Source: Novosphingobium sp. SCN 66-18 (GTDB lineage: Bacteria > Pseudomonadota > Alphaproteobacteria > Sphingomonadales > Sphingomonadaceae). Taken from it: 64,000 nucleotides of DNA. The stretch covers positions 4,666 through 68,665 of the forward strand of contig MEGD01000017.1 in assembly GCA_001725355.1 (NCBI GenBank). Direction: 5' to 3'. Made by a program: the position numbers and the translations under genes. Of this stretch, positions 46,766-56,557 are shown in pieces (position 1 is the first letter of the stretch; every line of letters starts with the position of its first letter). Under the pieces are notes generated by a model, which saw only the letters and a list, made by a program, of their open reading frames with translations, did not search any database and was not told the DNA's origin.

Positions 46766-48022
46766 TCAGGCGACGGCCGTCAGCTTGCGGCCCTTGCCCC
46801 GGCCTTCGTGGCGCACGATCCACGCATCGACCACCGGCGCGATCTTGGTCCGCCAGCGCGATCCGTTGAAAATGCCGTAGTGCCCCGCCTCGGCGGCGAG
46901 GAGGTACTGCTTCATTTCCTCCGGCACGTTCGGCGTCACCTTGAGCGCGGCCTTGGTCTGGCCGATGCCCGAGATGTCGTCCCGCTCGCCCTCGATGCAC
47001 AGGATCGCGGTGTCGTGGATCGCGCCAAGATCCACCGCGTGCCCGCGATGGACGAATTCGCCCTTGGGCAGGGCGTGGCGCTGGAACACGACATCCACGG
47101 TCTGCAGATAGAATTCCGCCGGCAGATCGCAGACGGCGCGGTATTCGTCATAGAACGTCTTGGTCGCCTCGGCGCCCTCGCCATCGCCCTGCACCAGGTG
47201 CTTGAACAGCGAATAGTGGCTCATCATGTGGCTGCCGAGGTTCATCGACATGAAGCTCGCGAGCTGGACGAAGCCCGGATAGACCTGCCGCCCCTCGCCC
47301 GGATAGTTCACCGGCACCGTGGTGATGACGTTGTGCTTGAACCACACATAGGGCTTGGTGATCGCGTGATCGTTCACCGCCGTGGGCGATTCGCGGGTAT
47401 CGATCGGCCCGCCCATCATCGTCAGCGTCACCGGACGGCACGGATGGTCTTTGGCGGCCATGATCGCGGTGGCGGCAAAGGCCGGCACCGAAGGCTGGCA
47501 CACCGCCATCATGTGCGCGCCGGGGCCGATGTATTCGAGGAAGCCGACCAGATAGTCGATGTAATCGTCCAGGTCGAAGCGCCCTTCGGCCAGCGGCACG
47601 TATTTCGCGTCGGCCCAGTCCGTTATGTAGACCACGCAGCGTTCCAGCATCCGTTCCACCGTGCCGCGCAGCAGCGTGGCGTAATGGCCGCTCATCGGCG
47701 CCACGATCAGCAGGCGCGGCGCGTCGGGCGGAAGCCCTTCGTGCGTGAACTTCTTGAGATCGCCGAACGGGCGATGGATTTCCGTCGATTCCCGGACCGC
47801 GTGGGTCGTGCCATCGACATGGATCGTGCGGATGCCGAACGCCGGCTTTCCGCGCGGGGCCGCCGCGTGGGCAAACACTTCCAGCGCCGATGCCATCATC
47901 TGGCTGGGGCCGAAGCCACTGAACGGAAGCCGGGGATCGCCCAGCAGGTCCGCCGTCATCGACGCCATCGCGCTGCTCGCGCTGAGCAGGGAGCGCTGGA
48001 TTTCATAGGCCTTGTAGAGCAC
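46766..48022 (-). CDS. phaZ: Intracellular polyhydroxyalkanoate depolymerase
   Basis: Breaks down intracellular poly-3-hydroxybutyrate granules to monomers or oligomers. The 418 residues begin LYKAYEIQRSLLS and contain RLLIVAPMSGHYATLLRGTV, VYITDWADA, the AVCQPSVPA lipase-box-like element with Cys in place of Ser (the known catalytic Cys of this family), and LLAEAGHYGIFNG with the active His. GTG 48022 has AAGGAC seven bases upstream and matches the family N-terminus. Two TGC-rich palindromes lie just before it. It pairs functionally with phaB at 13 kb. Confidence 0.93.
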   Translation of the reverse strand: MLYKAYEIQRSLLSASSAMASMTADLLGDPRLPFSGFGPSQMMASALEVFAHAAAPRGKPAFGIRTIHVDGTTHAVRESTEIHRPFGDLKKFTHEGLPPDAPRLLIVAPMSGHYATLLRGTVERMLERCVVYITDWADAKYVPLAEGRFDLDDYIDYLVGFLEYIGPGAHMMAVCQPSVPAFAATAIMAAKDHPCRPVTLTMMGGPIDTRESPTAVNDHAITKPYVWFKHNVITTVPVNYPGEGRQVYPGFVQLASFMSMNLGSHMMSHYSLFKHLVQGDGEGAEATKTFYDEYRAVCDLPAEFYLQTVDVVFQRHALPKGEFVHRGHAVDLGAIHDTAILCIEGERDDISGIGQTKAALKVTPNVPEEMKQYLLAAEAGHYGIFNGSRWRTKIAPVVDAWIVRHEGRGKGRKLTAVA

Positions 48023-48039
48023 GGCCGTTGTCCTTGTTC

Positions 48040-48054
48040 TGTTGCCCGGCAACA
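48040..48054. promoter_or_regulatory. PhaR-like palindrome (TGTTGC-N3-GCAACA) before phaZ
   Basis: TGTTGCCCGGCAACA has arms TGTTGC and GCAACA with the same three-base gap as the site before phaB, and begins 18 bp before the phaZ start. It overlaps the region just upstream of the ribosome site, a location suited to repression. Confidence 0.5.
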
Positions 48055-48088
48055 CCGGGACTCGCTTGCCCCCAGATTGCCGCGATTC

Positions 48089-48103
48089 GTTGCTTTGTGC
48101 AAC
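48089..48103. promoter_or_regulatory. Second TGC-type palindrome (GTTGC-N5-GCAAC) in the phaZ/ABC divergent region
   Basis: GTTGC (48089-48093) and GCAAC (48099-48103) flank five bases. It lies between phaZ and the oppositely oriented ABC exporter gene and may be a second binding site of the same regulator. Confidence 0.35.
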
Positions 48104-48251
48104 GCAACATTGAAGATCGCGCTACGAGCGGACCAAACCGGTCCCTAATCCGCGCCCCGATCGCGCGGGATGGACTGGGGAAAAAGCATTGCCGCGCCTT
48201 ACCGGCATGCGCCCCCTTCCTGCGCGGGCGCGCTTCGGCTAGGCGAGCGGA

Positions 48252-50042
<1,791 letters not shown>

Positions 50043-50135
50043 TCCGCGTGCGCGCCGCAAGGCATTGCCGAAATTTAAGGTTGCCGAACGCCGACCGCCC
50101 TTGACACCGTGCTGCGCTGCGGCAACGCCCTGCGC

Positions 50136-50951
50136 ATGGACAGCACGATCGTTACCGCCGTACTGCTCGGCATCGTCGAGGGCCTCACCGAGTTCCTTCC
50201 GGTTTCCTCGACAGGGCATCTCATCCTTGCCACCGAACTGTTCGGCTATGACGCCGCGCAATGGGCCATGTTCAACGTGGTCATCCAGCTGGGCGCGATC
50301 CTGGCGGTGGTCGTGCAATACTGGCGCACGTTCTGGGCCGTCGGCATGGGCCTGCTCCGGCTGGAGCCGCTGTCGCTGCGCTTCCTGCGCAACCTGCTGG
50401 CCGCGTTCATGCCCGCCGCGGTCATCGGCCTGCTGCTCAAGCACCAGATCGAGGGCTTGCTCGGCAGCCCGCTGGTGGTGTGCTGGGCGCTGATCGTGGG
50501 CGGTATCGGCATTCTCGTGGTCGAACGCTTCGCCAAGGGCGGTGAACCGACCGGGATTGGCCAGTTGCCGCTGCGACAGGCCGTGGGCGTCGGTTTCGTG
50601 CAGTGCCTGGCCATGATCCCCGGCGTCAGCCGTTCGGGCGCGACCATCATGGGCGCGCTGGCGATGGGCATCGAGCGCCGCACCGCCGCCGAATTCAGCT
50701 TCTTCCTGGCCATCCCGACGATGCTGGGGGCGACCACGCTGGAACTGCTCGACAAGCGGCACGAACTGGCCGCCGGCACGCTGGGCGTGGGCTGGGCCGA
50801 GATCGCGGTGGGTTTCTTCGTCTCATTCGTGGTGGCGCTGGGGGTGATCCGCTTCTTCGTCGCCTATGTCAGCCGGCACGGCTTCACCCCGTTCGCGTGG
50901 TATCGCATCGTGGCGGGCACGGCGGCGATGTTCTGGCTGCTGCGCGCCTGA
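50136..50951 (+). CDS. uppP: Undecaprenyl-diphosphate phosphatase UppP (BacA)
   Basis: Recycles undecaprenyl pyrophosphate to the monophosphate for wall and polysaccharide synthesis; the activity also gives bacitracin tolerance. The 271-residue membrane protein has EGLTEFLPVSSTGHLIL near residue 15 (catalytic Glu/Ser/His region) and GVSRSGATIMG near 160 (Arg motif) in eight hydrophobic segments. ATG 50136 corresponds to MDSTIVTAVLLG, the usual start; a GTG at 50109 is in frame. It is preceded by the ABC exporter and followed by a hairpin at 50990. Confidence 0.95.
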   Translation: MDSTIVTAVLLGIVEGLTEFLPVSSTGHLILATELFGYDAAQWAMFNVVIQLGAILAVVVQYWRTFWAVGMGLLRLEPLSLRFLRNLLAAFMPAAVIGLLLKHQIEGLLGSPLVVCWALIVGGIGILVVERFAKGGEPTGIGQLPLRQAVGVGFVQCLAMIPGVSRSGATIMGALAMGIERRTAAEFSFFLAIPTMLGATTLELLDKRHELAAGTLGVGWAEIAVGFFVSFVVALGVIRFFVAYVSRHGFTPFAWYRIVAGTAAMFWLLRA

Positions 50952-50989
50952 CCGGTCCCGCCCCCGCCGATTCCCCCAGCCCCCCGATC

Positions 50990-51012
50990 AATCGCGCCGT
51001 AACGGCGTGATT
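50990..51012 (+). terminator. Hairpin after uppP
   Basis: AATCGCGCC (50990-50998) pairs with GGCGTGATT (51004-51012), nine pairs including one G-T, around GTAAC. No T run follows beyond the stem end, so it is a weak terminator candidate. Confidence 0.35.
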
Positions 51013-51078
51013 TCCGGAACCAAATTCCCGCCGCCGGATTGTGACAGGCATCAAGGCAACAATGGGGATGTCCGGAAA

Positions 51079-51345
51079 ATGGGTATCATCGTTCTTCTCA
51101 TCGTGGGTGGCATTCTGGGCTGGCTTGCCAGCATCGTGATGCGCACCGATGCACAGCAGGGTATCTTCCTCAACATCGTGGTCGGCATCGTCGGCGCCAT
51201 GCTCGGCGGGTTTCTGCTCACGCCCTTCATCGGCGGCGGCAGCATCACCCAGGGCATTTCGGCGGGCAGCCTTATCGTGTCGTTCCTCGGCGCGGTGATC
51301 CTGCTGGCGATCGTCAACCTCGTGCGGCGCGGCTCGGTTCGCTGA
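51079..51345 (+). CDS. GlsB/YeaQ/YmgE family small membrane protein
   Basis: An 88-residue integral membrane protein of the transglycosylase-associated family, linked to envelope stress in other bacteria but without known activity. Three hydrophobic segments are visible: IIVLLIVGGILGWLASIVM, FLNIVVGIVGAMLGGFLL and AGSLIVSFLGAVILLAIVNLV, with the glycine-zipper spacing typical of the family. ATG 51079 is the natural start; the open frame before it is not conserved. A strong terminator follows. Confidence 0.88.
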   Translation: MGIIVLLIVGGILGWLASIVMRTDAQQGIFLNIVVGIVGAMLGGFLLTPFIGGGSITQGISAGSLIVSFLGAVILLAIVNLVRRGSVR

Positions 51346-51370
51346 TCGCGGCGGAACAGAATCCCGAGGG

Positions 51371-51404
51371 AAAGGGGCGGCCTTCGCGGGCTGCCCCTTT
51401 CTTG
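51371..51404 (+). terminator. Intrinsic terminator after the YeaQ-family gene
   Basis: AAAGGGGCGGCC (51371-51382) pairs with GGCTGCCCCTTT (51389-51400), twelve positions with one mismatch or wobble, followed by CTTG. It closes the uppP/yeaQ region before ppk2. Confidence 0.65.
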
Positions 51405-51462
51405 TATCGCCCGTTTTCGTGCAGGCTCGCCCTCCGTTCGAATCACAAGGGCGCCGCGCTCC

Positions 51463-52242
51463 ATGAGTGAACTGAAGAAGAAGGACTACGAAGACCTGCT
51501 GGAACCCATGCAGGAGGAACTGACCTGCATGGCCCGCTGGGTGGCCAAGACCGGCGCACGCGTGCTGGTGATCTTCGAAGGGCGCGATACCGCGGGCAAG
51601 ACCGGCGTGATCCACGCCATTCTCCAGCGGCTCAACCCCCGCCAGTGCCGCACCGTGGCGCTGCCCAAGCCGACCGAGCGCGAACAGGGCCAGTGGTACT
51701 TCCAGCGCTATATCGCGAACCTTCCCGCCGCCGGAGAGATCGTGCTGTTCGACCGCAGCTGGTACAACCGCGCCGGGGTGGAGCGCGTGATGGGCTATGC
51801 CAGCGAGGATCAGGTGCGCGCGTTCCTGGCGCAGGCGCCCGCGTTCGAGAAGCTGCTGGTGACCGACGGCCTGCTGCTGTTCAAATACTGGCTGACCTGC
51901 GATCAGGAGGAACAGGAACGCCGCTTCGCCGAACGCCGCGACGATCCGATGAAACGCTGGAAGCTGTCTCCGGTCGATCTCGAGGCGCGCGGCAAGTACG
52001 AAGCCTATACCGAAGCGCGCGAGGCGATGCTGGCGGCCACCCACACGCCCGAATCGCCGTGGACGCTGGTGGACTTCAACGACCAGCGCCGGGGCCGGCT
52101 CACCGTGATCCGCAACCTGCTCGACCGGATGCCCGATACCCGCGTCGATGTGCCACCGCTCGATCTGCCGCCGCTGAAGGACAAGCCGCTGAAGGAACGC
52201 TTCGGTCTGGTCGAACCGCTGCACCCTTATCCCAAGGCTTGA
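51463..52242 (+). CDS. ppk2: Polyphosphate kinase 2 family protein
   Basis: Transfers phosphate between polyphosphate and nucleoside di- or monophosphates. The 259 residues are a single P-loop kinase domain: EGRDTAGKTG (Walker A, about residue 38), FDRSWYNRAGVERVMG (Walker B with lid residues, about 99) and DPMKRWKLSPVDLEAR. The short single-domain form fits class I PPK2 enzymes. It starts at ATG 51463 behind a terminator and ends before another, so it is probably a single-gene unit. Direction (polyP use or synthesis) cannot be told from sequence. Confidence 0.93.
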   Translation: MSELKKKDYEDLLEPMQEELTCMARWVAKTGARVLVIFEGRDTAGKTGVIHAILQRLNPRQCRTVALPKPTEREQGQWYFQRYIANLPAAGEIVLFDRSWYNRAGVERVMGYASEDQVRAFLAQAPAFEKLLVTDGLLLFKYWLTCDQEEQERRFAERRDDPMKRWKLSPVDLEARGKYEAYTEAREAMLAATHTPESPWTLVDFNDQRRGRLTVIRNLLDRMPDTRVDVPPLDLPPLKDKPLKERFGLVEPLHPYPKA

Positions 52243-52281
52243 CTTTCGCGTGATTCTCCCCCAACGCCCGCGCCCTGCGAA

Positions 52282-52316
52282 GGCGGCGTGGCAACGCGCC
52301 GCCGCAATAGTTTTCA
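52282..52316 (+). terminator. Intrinsic terminator-like hairpin after ppk2
   Basis: GGCGGCGTG (52282-52290) pairs with CGCGCCGCC (52295-52303) around a GCAA tetraloop, with TTTT at 52311-52314. It separates ppk2 from rpmG. Confidence 0.5.
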
Positions 52317-52353
52317 GCACGCGCGCGCAAGCTAGTTCAGGATTGTTAGAGCC

Positions 52354-52521
52354 ATGGCAAAGCCCACCACCGTCAAGATTCGTCTGGTCTCGACCGCCGA
52401 CACCGGCTTCTTCTATGTGACCAAGAAGAATCCCCGCAACAGCACCGAGAAGTTCAGCTTCCGCAAGTACGACCCGGTGGCGCGCAAGCACGTCGAATTC
52501 AAGGAAGCCAAGATCAAGTAA
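52354..52521 (+). CDS. rpmG: 50S ribosomal protein L33
   Basis: Small ribosomal protein of 55 residues, starting [20 protein letters not shown] and ending [11 protein letters not shown]. The pattern [20 protein letters not shown] is the L33 core. It lacks the CxxC zinc pairs, so it is the zinc-free form common in alphaproteobacteria. The gene stands alone between ppk2 and lolA. Confidence 0.97.
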   Translation: MAKPTTVKIRLVSTADTGFFYVTKKNPRNSTEKFSFRKYDPVARKHVEFKEAKIK

Positions 52522-52595
52522 GGCGTTCCGCCTACCGTCCGCCGGAACCTTCCCGGTTCACGGCGAGTTCAACGCCGACCCTGCAACAAACGGCG

Positions 52596-53282
52596 ATGAA
52601 CACGATGCTTGATCTCTTCCGCCTTTCCGGCCGATCCCGCCTGATGCACGCCGTCGCGGTTTCCGCGATGGCGTTCGCTGGCCTTGGCGCGGTGACGGCC
52701 TCGGCCCCGCTCGCGGCGCAAAACGTCCCCGCGCCCGCCACCGACGTTGATCGGGCGGTAAGCGCGCTGCGCGCGATCACCACGATGCGCGCCAACTTCG
52801 TCCAGACAGACCGGTCCGGCCAGTCGCTGTCCGGGGTGATGACGATGAAGCGGCCCGGCAAGATCCGCTTCCAGTACGAACGCGGCGTACCGTTGCTGAT
52901 CGTCTCGGACGGTCGCGCGCTGACGCTGATCGACTATGAAGTGCGGCAGGTCCAGCGCTGGCCGATCCGCAACAGTCCGCTGGGCGCGCTGCTCGATCCC
53001 AGCAAGGACGTCGCCCGCTTCGCGCGGCTGATTCCGACCAACCATCCCAGCGTGGTCAGCATCGAGGTGCGCGATACGCGCCACCCCGAATACGGCACGA
53101 TCACGCTGATCTTCATCCGCAAGGCTTCCGCGCCGGGCGGACTCGAACTCGATAGCTGGGTCGCGCTCGATTCGCAGAACAAGCGAACCACCGTGCGCCT
53201 GTCGGGCCAGCAATACGGTATCGATGTGCCGGAAAACACGTTCCGCTGGAACGATCCGCGCCCAAACTCGCCCAAGCACTGA
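52596..53282 (+). CDS. lolA: Outer-membrane lipoprotein carrier protein LolA
   Basis: Periplasmic chaperone that carries lipoproteins from the LolCDE transporter to the outer membrane. The 228 residues have a signal peptide (AVAVSAMAFAGLGAVTASA) and an LolA half-barrel: ALRAITTMRANFVQTDRSG, GVMTMKRPGKIRFQYE and LIVSDGRALTLIDYE, as in the alphaproteobacterial group. A second Met three codons in is an alternative start. It follows rpmG by 74 bp and precedes the sRNA candidate. Confidence 0.92.
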   Translation: MNTMLDLFRLSGRSRLMHAVAVSAMAFAGLGAVTASAPLAAQNVPAPATDVDRAVSALRAITTMRANFVQTDRSGQSLSGVMTMKRPGKIRFQYERGVPLLIVSDGRALTLIDYEVRQVQRWPIRNSPLGALLDPSKDVARFARLIPTNHPSVVSIEVRDTRHPEYGTITLIFIRKASAPGGLELDSWVALDSQNKRTTVRLSGQQYGIDVPENTFRWNDPRPNSPKH

Positions 53283-53449
53283 CGCGACCTGCCCGCAATC
53301 CGGCGGCCCGTTCTTTACCGGACGGGCCTTCCGGCCGTTCGTCGCCGGCACGCGGCGCTTCGGCAACAACCTGTGCGCGGCACGCGACAAGCTGCGACAA
53401 ACTTGTCGTTTCCGTTCATCCGCCAGCAAGCGCGGCGGTCCTAGAACGG

Positions 53450-53574
53450 TTTCAGACGAGGCGGTTGAGGCGGGTTTCCCCCCTGTTGCCCAGCCTTCGA
53501 AAAGCCGCCGCGTCTAAGCGTGACGAACGCAGATGGAACCCTCGCCCCCAATGCCCCCGGGGCGAGGGTTTTTT
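53450..53574 (+). ncRNA. Candidate trans-acting sRNA with three hairpins
   Basis: The 370-bp gap between lolA and xthA holds an RNA-like unit. Hairpin 1 pairs GACGaGGCGG (53455-53464) with CCGCCgCGTC (53505-53514) and exposes a pyrimidine loop TTTCCCCCCTGTT (53475-53487) that could pair with ribosome-binding sites. Hairpin 2 pairs GCGT with ACGC (53518-53530). Hairpin 3 is a terminator with six Ts. The layout recalls Hfq-dependent alphaproteobacterial sRNAs of the suhB/alpha-r14 type; that link is tentative. No clear promoter was found, so the 5' end is approximate. Confidence 0.45.
53539..53574 (+). terminator. Strong intrinsic terminator of the sRNA candidate
   Basis: CCCTCGCCCC (53539-53548) pairs perfectly with GGGGCGAGGG (53559-53568) over ten bases, followed by TTTTTT (53569-53574). 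It is the best intrinsic terminator in the window and stands about 80 bp before xthA, too far from lolA to be its simple end. Confidence 0.85.
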
Positions 53575-53652
53575 CTCGCCCGTTCTCGCTTCCATCACGA
53601 GACAGCGCTTCGGGCTTGCACCGGCCACCGGCCTGCACCTAAAGCCTTGGCC

Positions 53653-54444
53653 ATGGTCTCTATCGCTACCTGGAACATCAATTCCGTCCGCCTGCGCATC
53701 GATCAGGTCGAGCGCTTCCTGGCCGAACAGGCGCCCGACGTCCTGTGCCTCCAGGAGATCAAGACCGCCGAGGAACTGTTCCCGCACGAAATGTTCGAAC
53801 GGCTGGGCTATACCCACCGCGCGGTGAACGGGCAGAAGGGCTACCACGGCGTCGCCACGGTCAGCCGCATACCCTTCCGCGAGATCGGCCGGCACGACTG
53901 GCAGGACAATGGCGAAGCGCGCCACGTGGGCGTGGAACTGCTCGGCCCCGGTCAGGGGATGCTGCTGGAAAACGTCTATATCCCGGCGGGCGGCGACATT
54001 CCCGACCGCGAACTCAATCCCAAGTTCGGGCAGAAGCTCGATTTCCTCGAACGCATGACGCGCTGGGCCGACAAGGTGGACCGGCCCACGCTGATCGTCG
54101 GCGATTTCAACATCGCGCCGCTCGAATCCGACGTGTACAGCCACAAGGCGTTGCTCAAGGTGGTCAGCCACACCCCGATCGAGGTCGAAACGCTGGGCCG
54201 CTTCCGCGACGCGCACGGCTGGATCGACCTGGGGCGCAAGCACATTCCCGCGCCGGACCGGAACTACAGCTGGTGGAGCTATCGCTCGTACTGGCGCAAC
54301 AAGGATCAGGGCCGGCGGCTCGACCACATGTGGGCTTCGCCCGATCTGGCCGCGCAATCGACGGACCACCGCTTCGTCGAGGAAACCCGCAAGTGGGACC
54401 AGCCTTCGGACCACATACCGCTGGTGACCGGGTTCGACCTGTGA
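53653..54444 (+). CDS. xthA: Exodeoxyribonuclease III (AP endonuclease)
   Basis: Cuts DNA at abasic sites and has 3'-5' exonuclease activity in base-excision repair. In 263 residues: WNINSVRLRIDQ near 8, VLCLQEIKTAEELFP with the metal Glu near 36, LLENVYIPAGGD, IVGDFNIAP near 152 and DQPSDHIPL-type end (QPSDHIPLVTGF) with the catalytic His. ATG 53653 is preferred because MVSIATWNINSV is the family start; the upstream open frame crosses the terminator. The stop overlaps ribA as GTGA. Confidence 0.94.
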   Translation: MVSIATWNINSVRLRIDQVERFLAEQAPDVLCLQEIKTAEELFPHEMFERLGYTHRAVNGQKGYHGVATVSRIPFREIGRHDWQDNGEARHVGVELLGPGQGMLLENVYIPAGGDIPDRELNPKFGQKLDFLERMTRWADKVDRPTLIVGDFNIAPLESDVYSHKALLKVVSHTPIEVETLGRFRDAHGWIDLGRKHIPAPDRNYSWWSYRSYWRNKDQGRRLDHMWASPDLAAQSTDHRFVEETRKWDQPSDHIPLVTGFDL

Positions 54445-55505
54445 GCGATACGCGCACGGTCGCGCGCGCGCTGGACGCGCTGCGCCATGGCTGGGCCGTG
54501 CGCGTCACCGCCGACGATGGCGCGCTGGACCTGCTGCCGGCGGAAACCGGCTTTGCCCAGCCCGGCGTCTATGCCGCCAACCTGCTGATATCCGCCGCCC
54601 GCGCGGCTACGCTGAAACTCGCCAACCAGCGCGATGCCGCCGTGCCCGAAGCGCCGGTGCTGATTCACGGCGCCGATCCGTTCACCCAGTTCAGCGCGCG
54701 CGAACTGGCCGATCCCTCGCTCGATCTGAACCGCCCGCTGCGTGGACCGTTCCGCGCCCTGCCGATCGCGGCGCACGAGGCCGCCGTCACCGCGATGGAG
54801 CTGGCGCGGCTGGCCGGCATCCTGCCCGCCTTCCTGGTGGCGACGGGGGTGGAGCCGGCGGTCGCGGTGTCCGCCGCCGATCTCGCCGCGTTCAAGGACC
54901 CGCTCAACCTGACCATCCAGGCGCGCGCGCGCCTGCCGGTCCACGCCTGCGAACGGGCCGAGATCGTGGCGTTCCGCGCGCGCGACGACTTGCGCGAACA
55001 CGTCGCGCTGATTCTCGGCACGCAGAGCAGCGAGCGCGTGCCGCTGGTCCGCCTGCACAGCGAATGCCTGACCGGCGATGTGCTGGGCAGCCTGAAGTGC
55101 GATTGCGGCCCCCAGCTCGATGCCGCGCTGGCGCGCATGGCGGAGGAGGCCAATACCGGCGGCTGGGGCATCCTGCTCTATCTGCGCCAGGAAGGGCGCG
55201 GCATCGGCCTGATCAACAAGCTGCGCGCCTACGAACTGCAGGACCAGGGCTTCGACACGGTGGACGCCAACGAACGGCTGGGCCTGCCGAGCGAGGCGCG
55301 CGACTTCCCCGTCGCCGCGCGGATGCTCGATCTGCTGGGCGTCACCACGATCCGGCTCATGACCAACAATCCCGGCAAGGTGGCCGCGCTGCAGCAACTG
55401 GGCGTGGACGTGGAGGAGCGCGTGGCGCACCAGCTTCCCGCCAACCCGCACAACGAGCGCTACCTCGCCACCAAGCGCGACCGCACCGGCCACCTGCTGC
55501 GGTAA
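54441..55505 (+). CDS. ribA: GTP cyclohydrolase II with N-terminal extension
   Basis: Opens GTP to start riboflavin synthesis. The cyclohydrolase domain fills the second half: VPLVRLHSECLTGDVLGSLKCDCGPQL holds the zinc cysteines (S-ECLTGD, KCDCG), YLRQEGRGIGLINK the catalytic loop and LMTNNPGKVAALQQLGV the guanine-binding end. The first about 165 residues match the extended form common in sphingomonads and do not show an intact RibB site. GTG 54441 overlaps the xthA stop, so the two are cotranscribed. Length is 354 residues. Confidence 0.93.
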   Translation: MSDTRTVARALDALRHGWAVRVTADDGALDLLPAETGFAQPGVYAANLLISAARAATLKLANQRDAAVPEAPVLIHGADPFTQFSARELADPSLDLNRPLRGPFRALPIAAHEAAVTAMELARLAGILPAFLVATGVEPAVAVSAADLAAFKDPLNLTIQARARLPVHACERAEIVAFRARDDLREHVALILGTQSSERVPLVRLHSECLTGDVLGSLKCDCGPQLDAALARMAEEANTGGWGILLYLRQEGRGIGLINKLRAYELQDQGFDTVDANERLGLPSEARDFPVAARMLDLLGVTTIRLMTNNPGKVAALQQLGVDVEERVAHQLPANPHNERYLATKRDRTGHLLR

Positions 55506-55538
55506 GGCAGGCGGCATACCGCCCGCTTCGTCCCCGCT

Positions 55539-55626
55539 TCGTCATTGCGAGCGACCCGCGAAGCAATTCAGAGCCCTGCGCGCCACGCCCTGGATTGCCG
55601 CGGGGCTTCGCCCCTCGCAATGACGA
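55539..55626. repeat. REP-like intergenic palindrome of about 88 bp
   Basis: TCGTCATTGCGAG (55539-55551) and its inverse CTCGCAATGACGA (55614-55626) bound a segment with further inverted parts (GAAGCAATTCAGAGCC and TGGATTGCCGCGG). Elements with these ends are frequent extragenic repeats in alphaproteobacteria. It lies between ribA and a convergent gene. Confidence 0.75.
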
Positions 55627-55648
55627 ATAAAGGCGCCGCCGTCCGGCT

Positions 55649-55948
55649 CTACAACGCCCGGAACATGATCAGGCCGACGCACAGCACCAGCACGGCCGCG
55701 CCGGCGACGCCCTTCATCACGTCCTTCAGCGTGAACCGGTCGATATGGTCGCCGCGGAACCGGGCATAGCCGCTGGCGATGGCGGGATTGCTGGCGATCA
55801 TGCCGATGTCGAGCGCGTTGGCCTCGCGCCGGAAATAGTTCACGAGCACGCCGTGCTCTTCGGTGGAAACGTCGGGGTAAGCCGCCAGCAGCGCCTCGAT
55901 ATGCGCACGGCGGGCGAGAGCAGCAGGGCTGCTTTCCTGAATGGTCAT
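55649..55948 (-). CDS. Small single-pass membrane protein, unknown
   Basis: I do not recognise a family. The 99-residue product starts with a soluble helical part (ARRAHIEALLAAYPDVSTEEHGVLVNYFRRE, described in parts) and ends in one membrane helix (GAAVLVLCVGLIMF, about 83-96), so it is probably tail-anchored. GDHIDRF appears once in the middle. AGGAATACC precedes ATG 55948, supporting translation. Another short gene with a signal sequence lies 56 bp upstream on the same strand, possibly cotranscribed. Confidence 0.6.
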   Translation of the reverse strand: MTIQESSPAALARRAHIEALLAAYPDVSTEEHGVLVNYFRREANALDIGMIASNPAIASGYARFRGDHIDRFTLKDVMKGVAGAAVLVLCVGLIMFRAL

Positions 55949-56004
55949 GTCGGTATTCCTGATATGCGTGAAGGTGGCGCCCGAACGCGGGGCGCGGCGG
56001 CACA

Positions 56005-56352
56005 TCAGGGGGTGGGCGGACCTCGTGGCGCGATCTTGCGCGCCAGCGGCGCGGGAAGCGGCGGGCCGGTCTGGTCGGGCCAGGCATGGGGAATCGCCGC
56101 CACCAGCGGCATCGCCGGCAAGACGATCGCCGACACCGTCGGCAGCACCGGCGCCACCTGCACGACGGAACGCTCGACCGCGATCTTGCGCGCGGGCGCG
56201 ATGGCGACGTCCGCCGTGGCCGCGCTGAACGCCGATCCGCTGCGCACCACCAGCGGCGCCTCGAATGGCGTGACCGCGTGGAACGCCACGGTCAGGACCA
56301 GCAGCGCGGCCCAGAACCGCGCGGCCAGCCGTGAAGGAATACGGCTCAGCAC
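56005..56352 (-). CDS. Small exported hypothetical protein
   Basis: Taking GTG 56352 gives 115 residues starting with Arg-rich LSRIPSRLAARF and a hydrophobic stretch (WAALLVLTVAFHAVTPF, about 14-30), a likely signal peptide or anchor. The rest is Ala/Pro/Val-rich with no recognised domain and a proline-rich end. It lies directly upstream of the membrane protein gene at 55949 in the same direction. Coding potential is plausible but unproven; the longer in-frame extension to 56640 looks non-coding. Confidence 0.45.
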   Translation of the reverse strand: MLSRIPSRLAARFWAALLVLTVAFHAVTPFEAPLVVRSGSAFSAATADVAIAPARKIAVERSVVQVAPVLPTVSAIVLPAMPLVAAIPHAWPDQTGPPLPAPLARKIAPRGPPTP

Positions 56353-56437
56353 CCGGCCAAGGTAGGGGCCGGACGCGCGAACGGCAAGCGCGCGGGCCGG
56401 TTTCGGCCCCCGCCCGGCGGAGGACTTGAAATCCGGA

Positions 56438-56462
56438 GCGATTCGGTCCACAAAGGAATCGC
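56438..56462 (+). promoter_or_regulatory. First hairpin upstream of the DUF465-terC genes
   Basis: GCGATTC (56438-56444) pairs with GAATCGC (56456-56462) around an 11-base loop. It is in the 287-bp gap before the DUF465 gene. Confidence 0.35.
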
Positions 56463-56520
56463 GGGACCGGGCCCCTCTGGCACGGCGCGCTGGCCCTTTC
56501 GGGCAGCCGCCTTGCGATGT

Positions 56521-56557
56521 CGGACCGCATCGGGTGACACCGATGCCTGCCGGTCCG
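56521..56557 (+). promoter_or_regulatory. Second, nested hairpin upstream of the DUF465-terC genes
   Basis: CGGACCG (56521-56527) pairs with CGGTCCG (56551-56557), and CATCGG (56528-56533) with CCGATG (56540-56545) around GTGACA. TerC homologues elsewhere are under Mn-responsive yybP-ykoY RNAs, but I could not match that consensus here. Confidence 0.4.

Noticed and set aside
53745-54440. Upstream extension of the ribA reading frame
   Set aside because: It overlaps xthA in another frame; GTG 54441 in the GTGA overlap gives a sensible start.
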